From Duganella phyllosphaerae (lineage in GTDB: Bacteria > Pseudomonadota > Gammaproteobacteria > Burkholderiales > Burkholderiaceae_D), in NCBI RefSeq assembly GCF_001758785.1, contig NZ_LROM01000125.1:1-64000 (forward strand): a stretch of DNA of 64,000 nucleotides, in the 5' to 3' direction. A model generated the notes under the pieces. That model saw nothing but the letters and a program-made list of their open reading frames with translations. It made no database searches and was not told where the DNA came from. Each line of letters opens with the position of its first letter. Position 1 is the stretch's first letter. Of the stretch, positions 60,117-64,000 are shown piece by piece. The translations under genes were made by a program, and so were the position numbers.

Positions 60117-61322
60117 TCAGGCCTTTTTCAGCAGGAACTGGACCACGTCGGTGCGTCCCTCGTCGAACGCTGCCTCGCAATACGCCAGGTACATATGCCA
60201 GATGCGCATGAAGCGCTGGTCGTAGCCTTGCGCGTCGATGGCCGGACGCTTGGCGCGGCAGTCGGCGTCCCAGCGGCGCAGCGTCTCGGCGTAGTCGGGG
60301 CCGAAGGCGTAGCGCTCCTGCGGCTGCAGGCCGGCGCGCGCGGCGTGGCGCTCGAAGCGCTCCACGCTGGGCAGCATGCCGCCGGGGAAGATGTACTGCT
60401 GGATGAAATCGGCGCTGCTGCGGTAGCGCGGGAAAAATTCTTCGCCGATGGTGATCGACTGCACCAGCGCGCGGCCACCGGGCGCCAGGCGCGCCGCCAC
60501 GGTCTCGAAATAGCCGGCCCAGTAACGCTCGCCCACCGCCTCGAACATCTCGATCGAGACCACGGCGTCGTACTGGCCATCGAGGTCGCGGTAGTCGCGC
60601 AGTTCGAGCTGCGCCAGGTCGCCCAGCTTGAGCGCGGCGATGCGCTGGTGCGCCACCTCCAGCTGCGAGGGCGAGATCGTCACGCCGTGCACTTGTATGC
60701 CTTGCTGCGCCGCGTGCACCGCAAATCCTCCCCAGCCGCAGCCGATTTCCAGCACGCGGTGGCCGGCGCGCAGTTGCAGCGTGTCGATGATGCGCTGGTA
60801 CTTGCGCAGTTGGGCGCTTTCCAGTGCCTGGCTATAGTCGCCGGCAAAGATCGCGCTGGAATAGGTCCAGGTTGAGTCCAGCCACAGCTGGTAAAAATCG
60901 TTGCCGATGTCGTAGTGGGCGTGGATGTTGCGTGCGCTGCCCTTGCGGCTGTTCGGCCGCAGCCAGTGGCGCAGGCGATACCAGCAGCGCGCCAGGGCGC
61001 CGCCGAACAGCATCTGGTCCAATGCCGCCTCGTTGCGCAGGGCCAGCCGCATCAGGGCCGTGAGGTCGGGCGTATCGGCCCAGCCGGCGGCGTAGGCTTC
61101 GGCAAAGCCGATGTCGCCAGCGGCCAGGATGCGCTGGCAGGCGCGCCAGTCGTGAACGTGCAGCGCGGCGCCCTCGGTGTCGTGGGCGTTACCGAAGACC
61201 ATGCGCGCGCCGTCGGGCGTGATCAGTTCCAGGTGGCCGCGGCGGATGCGCGCCAATAATTTCAGGAACATGCGGGCCCCTGCGGGCGCCGCCAACGGCG
61301 GGGTCGTCACGGTGGTGGTCAT
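60117..61322 (-). CDS. Cyclopropane-fatty-acid-synthase-like methyltransferase
   Basis: A SAM-dependent enzyme of 401 residues acting on unsaturated acyl chains of membrane phospholipids. The N-terminal domain (about 1-110) precedes HYDIGNDFYQLWLDSTWTYS, the SAM loop VLEIGCGWGG, SIEMFEAVGERYWAGYFE and IFPGGMLPS, all CFA landmarks. In operons of this composition the enzyme may be a fatty-acid methylase (as in furan fatty acid synthesis) and not a true cyclopropane synthase; the sequence alone does not settle this. Start at 61322 with four-base overlap (ATGA) to the DUF1365 gene. Confidence 0.87.
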   Translation of the reverse strand: MTTTVTTPPLAAPAGARMFLKLLARIRRGHLELITPDGARMVFGNAHDTEGAALHVHDWRACQRILAAGDIGFAEAYAAGWADTPDLTALMRLALRNEAALDQMLFGGALARCWYRLRHWLRPNSRKGSARNIHAHYDIGNDFYQLWLDSTWTYSSAIFAGDYSQALESAQLRKYQRIIDTLQLRAGHRVLEIGCGWGGFAVHAAQQGIQVHGVTISPSQLEVAHQRIAALKLGDLAQLELRDYRDLDGQYDAVVSIEMFEAVGERYWAGYFETVAARLAPGGRALVQSITIGEEFFPRYRSSADFIQQYIFPGGMLPSVERFERHAARAGLQPQERYAFGPDYAETLRRWDADCRAKRPAIDAQGYDQRFMRIWHMYLAYCEAAFDEGRTDVVQFLLKKA

Positions 61323-62119
61323 CGGGCGGTCTCCTGGTGTACGGTGGTGTCGGGCAGCCGCGCGGGCGGCTTGCTGAAAAAGGGCACGCGCTTGCGCCAC
61401 AGGCGCAGCGCTTGCCAATGAATGCGGGCGACGATGGCCACGCCCAGCAGCGGATAGCGCAGCAGGGCGCGGCGGGCGGCGGCGGCGGTGAGCGGCACCG
61501 GTCGGCCGCTGACGGCGGTCTTCAGGAGCAGGCCCTCGTCGTCGTGGTAGTCGATGGCGGTGTGCTGCGCCAGCTCGCCGAGCCGGAAGCGGAAGCGGTA
61601 TTCGCCCTTCACTTCGCAAAATGGTGAAACGTGCAGCAGCTTGGTGGCGATCGCCGTGCCGGCATGGGGGCCGGTCGTCGCCATGCGCAGCAGGTAGCGA
61701 TGGGTTTCGCCGAAGGTGCTGTTCACTTCGGCCAGCACGGCGGCCAGGCGTCCGGCGGCGTCGTAGCACTGCCAGAAGCTGACCGGATTGAATACATAGC
61801 CGACCACGCGCGGAAAAGTTTGCAGCCAGATTTCGCCGTCTGCATCGATGTCGTGTTCGCGCAGCAGCGCGCGCATCCAGGCGTCGAGGCTGGCGCCGTC
61901 GCGGGGGCCGTAGTCGCGGGTGCGCAGCGACAGCGGCCGCCAGCAATCCACGCCGAACCAGCGGCTGGTGAGCGCGCCGGCATCGGCATCGAGCCGTGCC
62001 AGGTTCAGGCGCACGTAGCATACCGGGTAGACGAAGCGGTTGCGCGCCGGGCGCAGGCGCTCGTGCATCACCTGGCCGTGCACCAGCTGCGCCGCCGGCG
62101 CTGTAACAGAGAGCGTCAC
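61319..62119 (-). CDS. DUF1365 protein
   Basis: A 266-residue protein: LVHGQVMHERLRPARNRF at the N-terminus, VGYVFNPVSFWQCYD in the middle and KLLHVSPFCEVKGEYRFRF later are the DUF1365 signatures. The family nearly always sits between a FAD oxidoreductase and a CFA-like methylase, as here; its activity is unknown. The start is GTG at 62119, overlapping the FAD gene stop by four bases. Confidence 0.85.
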   Translation of the reverse strand: MTLSVTAPAAQLVHGQVMHERLRPARNRFVYPVCYVRLNLARLDADAGALTSRWFGVDCWRPLSLRTRDYGPRDGASLDAWMRALLREHDIDADGEIWLQTFPRVVGYVFNPVSFWQCYDAAGRLAAVLAEVNSTFGETHRYLLRMATTGPHAGTAIATKLLHVSPFCEVKGEYRFRFRLGELAQHTAIDYHDDEGLLLKTAVSGRPVPLTAAAARRALLRYPLLGVAIVARIHWQALRLWRKRVPFFSKPPARLPDTTVHQETAR

Positions 62120-63396
62120 GGCAGCACCATCCAGTCGGGCGCCACGTCGAAGGCGACCGCCACGCGCAGCGCCGACTTCAGGCCGTCCTCGTGGAAGCCG
62201 TAACCGGTCCAGGCGCCGGCATACCAGATGCCGTCCTTGCCCTGGATGCTCGGCAGTTGCTGCTGGGCGGCGATGGTGGATTGATCCATGATCGGGTGTT
62301 CGTAGTCGAAGCTGGCGTGCACCGTTTCCGGCGCGGGCGGCCTGTGCGGATTGAGCGTAACCAGCACCGGCGTCTCGAACGGCAGGTCCTGCAGCTGGTT
62401 GAGCCAGTAGGTCACGCACACCGGGCGCTGGCCGTCCTGCGCGGGGCTCGACAGGTAATTCCAGGCCGACCACACCTTGCGCCGGCGCGGCATCAGGCGC
62501 ACATCGGTGTGCAGCCAGGCGCGGTTGGGCTGGTAGCGCACCCCGCCCAGGATGGCCCGCTCGTCCGCGTCGGCGTCGAGCAGCAGTTCCAGCGTGGTGG
62601 GGGCGTGGGTGGCGAAGACCACGGCGTCGAAGACTTCGTCGCCGGCACTGCTGGAAACCACCAGTTGACCGTTTTCACGCCTCACCCCGCCCACCGCACT
62701 GGCCACGCGGCGCTCGGGCAGGGTGGCGGCCATCTTGGCCACGTAGTTGCGCGAGCCGCCGGCCACAGTGCGCCATTGCGGGCGGTCGTTTACTTGCAGC
62801 AGGCCGTGGTTCAGGCAAAAGCGCAGAAAGGTCGCGGCCGGAAAATCGAGGATGTCGCGCGGTGAACTGGACCAGATGGCGGCGGCCATCGGCAGCATGT
62901 AGGCTTCGCGAAAACGCTCGCCATAGCCATGCTGCCGCAGCAGCGCACCAAGCGTGACCGGGGTTTGCAGGCACTGCGCCAGGTAGGCGTCGGCATGGCG
63001 GTTGAAGTGCAGGATGTCCTTGATCATGCCGAGGAACGATGGCGACAACAGGTGCGCGCGCTGGGCGAACACGGTGTCGAGACTGGTGCCCGCCCACTCC
63101 ATGGCGCCATCGTCCATCGACACGCCGAACGACATGTCGCTGGCGATGCTGGCCACGCCCAGTTCCTCGAACAGGGCGATCAGGTTGGGGTAGGTGCGTT
63201 CATTGAAAACCAGGAAGCCGGTATCGACGCCGCAGGTGCTGCCCTCGAGCGTGACGTCCACCGTGTTGCTATGGCCACCGAGGTAGCCGCCCGCTTCGAA
63301 CAGCACCACGTCGTGCTGGCGGTTGAGAAAATAGGCGCTGCCCAGGCCGGATATACCGGCGCCGATGACGGCGATGCGTTGGCGTGTTGGAGTCAT
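62116..63396 (-). CDS. FAD-dependent amine-oxidase-like oxidoreductase
   Basis: A 426-residue flavoprotein: the ADP-binding motif AVIGAGISGLGSAYFL at the N-terminus, LFEAGGYLGGHSNTV, and FAD-contacting GIWYAGAWTGYGFHEDGLKSA at the C-terminus. Members of this branch are annotated as amine oxidase or desaturase-like, and act with the CFA-like methylase. It is the first gene of the operon; the divergent TetR gene starts 105 bases away, with a candidate operator at 63473-63490. Oxidation or desaturation of a methylated acyl chain is a reasonable hypothesis. Confidence 0.85.
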   Translation of the reverse strand: MTPTRQRIAVIGAGISGLGSAYFLNRQHDVVLFEAGGYLGGHSNTVDVTLEGSTCGVDTGFLVFNERTYPNLIALFEELGVASIASDMSFGVSMDDGAMEWAGTSLDTVFAQRAHLLSPSFLGMIKDILHFNRHADAYLAQCLQTPVTLGALLRQHGYGERFREAYMLPMAAAIWSSSPRDILDFPAATFLRFCLNHGLLQVNDRPQWRTVAGGSRNYVAKMAATLPERRVASAVGGVRRENGQLVVSSSAGDEVFDAVVFATHAPTTLELLLDADADERAILGGVRYQPNRAWLHTDVRLMPRRRKVWSAWNYLSSPAQDGQRPVCVTYWLNQLQDLPFETPVLVTLNPHRPPAPETVHASFDYEHPIMDQSTIAAQQQLPSIQGKDGIWYAGAWTGYGFHEDGLKSALRVAVAFDVAPDWMVLP

Positions 63397-63472
63397 GTAT
63401 GTATATGATTGTTGTCAATATCGCGACCGTGTTTCTACCTGCGTGATAATATTACTACCAATCAATCATAAA

Positions 63473-63490
63473 CGCTACTGATTAGTAGCG
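63473..63490. promoter_or_regulatory. Inverted repeat, candidate TetR operator of the lipid operon
   Basis: CGCTACT and AGTAGCG are perfect 7-bp arms around GATT, 12 bases before the TetR start codon and 77 bases before the divergent FAD gene. A partial copy (ACTACC) lies at 63453-63458. The placement fits a repressor controlling both directions. Confidence 0.5.
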
Positions 63491-63501
63491 AAATTTAACT
63501 C

Positions 63502-64000
63502 ATGAGTATCTTTCCGAAAATAAGCTTTAAAAATCAGGCATTTAAGCTGCGCGAGCAGGCCATTCTCGATGTCGCGACGGTTGTGCTGAGCAACAAGGGC
63601 TATGACTTGATGACCATGGACGACATCGCGGGCGCGGTCGGCATCTCCAAGCCGAGCCTGTACAAGCACTTTAAGTCGAAGGAGGAGCTGGTAGGGGAGG
63701 CGTTGATACGCCTGCTGGAAGGCGCGCTCGACTACGTGGCGGCGCTGGACGCCAACCTCGGTCCGTTGCAAAAATTATCGGCGCTGCTCGAGTGGGCGCT
63801 GCGGGTGCGCCTGGACGGCGGCCTGCCGTTTCTGCCCTCGACCAGCGCCCACGTGCGCGAGATGTTGATGCGTAATCTGAAGTACATGCTGCGCGTGAGG
63901 AAACTCAATCGCCAGCTCGAGGCCATGGTGGAACAGGCGCAGGAGCAGGGGCTGCTGAGCCGCGACCTGCCCACCGACGTGATCCTGTTCAGCTACTACG
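63502..64000 (+). CDS. TetR/AcrR family regulator, 3' end outside the window
   Basis: The first 166 residues of a TetR regulator. The helix-turn-helix is at about residues 35-65 (MTMDDIAGAVGISKPSLYKHF, then KSKEELV), followed by the start of the ligand-binding domain. The frame is open at the end of the window. It faces the eight-gene lipid operon and is likely to repress it until a fatty or oxidised lipid ligand appears. ATG at 63502 has no strong ribosome-binding site. Confidence 0.85.
   Translation, partial: MSIFPKISFKNQAFKLREQAILDVATVVLSNKGYDLMTMDDIAGAVGISKPSLYKHFKSKEELVGEALIRLLEGALDYVAALDANLGPLQKLSALLEWALRVRLDGGLPFLPSTSAHVREMLMRNLKYMLRVRKLNRQLEAMVEQAQEQGLLSRDLPTDVILFSYY

Overview
This is a GC-rich, gene-dense chromosomal window. 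Protein families and gene order suggest a betaproteobacterium of the Oxalobacteraceae (Massilia/Duganella type). The basis is AcnB, HME-RND metal efflux, many hybrid kinases, large TonB receptors, NodT outer-membrane factors and a REP-type repeat. The genus is an inference. I see no rRNA, tRNA, CRISPR array, integrase or intact insertion sequence. No gene-free stretch exceeds 300 bases. The largest are 7423-7718, which holds the acnB terminator and an AT-rich inverted repeat, and 22844-23093, where I see nothing.

Layout. 1-2861: a drug-efflux locus (adaptor lipoprotein, TetR regulator, NodT outer-membrane factor) with related palindromes in front of both transport genes. 2858-4689: a LysR gene that has lost its DNA-binding domain, beside an oxidoreductase of the MDR superfamily. 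4837-7422: acnB behind a 14-bp palindrome. 7719-13289: a secreted HAF-repeat protein and a double hybrid kinase. 13276-15435: a LysR regulator and D(-)-tartrate dehydratase. 15539-18074: a small unknown protein, a VOC protein, a decayed YafY-type regulator and an outer-membrane barrel. 18087-22843: PBP7-type endopeptidase, a QseBC-like pair and a chemoreceptor. 23094-25078: an RsbQ-like hydrolase translationally coupled to a PAS histidine kinase. 25226-33716: Mn-type superoxide dismutase, a PAS hybrid kinase, a Sel1-repeat protein, a GAF/GGDEF/EAL protein, an MFS exporter and a coiled-coil unknown.

33723-43227: a REPIN-like element, a response regulator-kinase-amidase operon, and a divergent CzcBAC-like heavy-metal efflux operon whose inner-membrane pump keeps the HME proton-relay residues. 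43205-47698: a phosphorelay operon (excisionase-type HTH plus receiver, Hpt, Cache hybrid kinase) followed by an MHS-type transporter. 47850-56488: a membrane-anchored winged-helix protein, a TonB-dependent receptor, a periplasmic glycerophosphodiesterase, a pectinesterase-like protein, an M23 peptidase and a GNAT acetyltransferase. 56574-63396: an eight-gene operon on the minus strand with nearly every start and stop overlapping. It encodes a FAD oxidoreductase, DUF1365, a CFA-synthase-like methyltransferase, a chalcone-isomerase-like protein, a GPH/MFS transporter, a DUF3833 lipoprotein, an SDR and an NTF2-like protein. It faces a divergent TetR gene that runs off the window end.

Two themes recur: signal transduction (seven histidine kinases, two of them double or multi-domain hybrids) and the cell envelope (efflux, peptidoglycan hydrolases, fatty-acid modification). 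The least ordinary pieces are the RsbQ-like hydrolase/PAS kinase pair, the lipid-modification operon under an apparent TetR rather than ChrR-sigmaE control, and the HTH-receiver phosphorelay.
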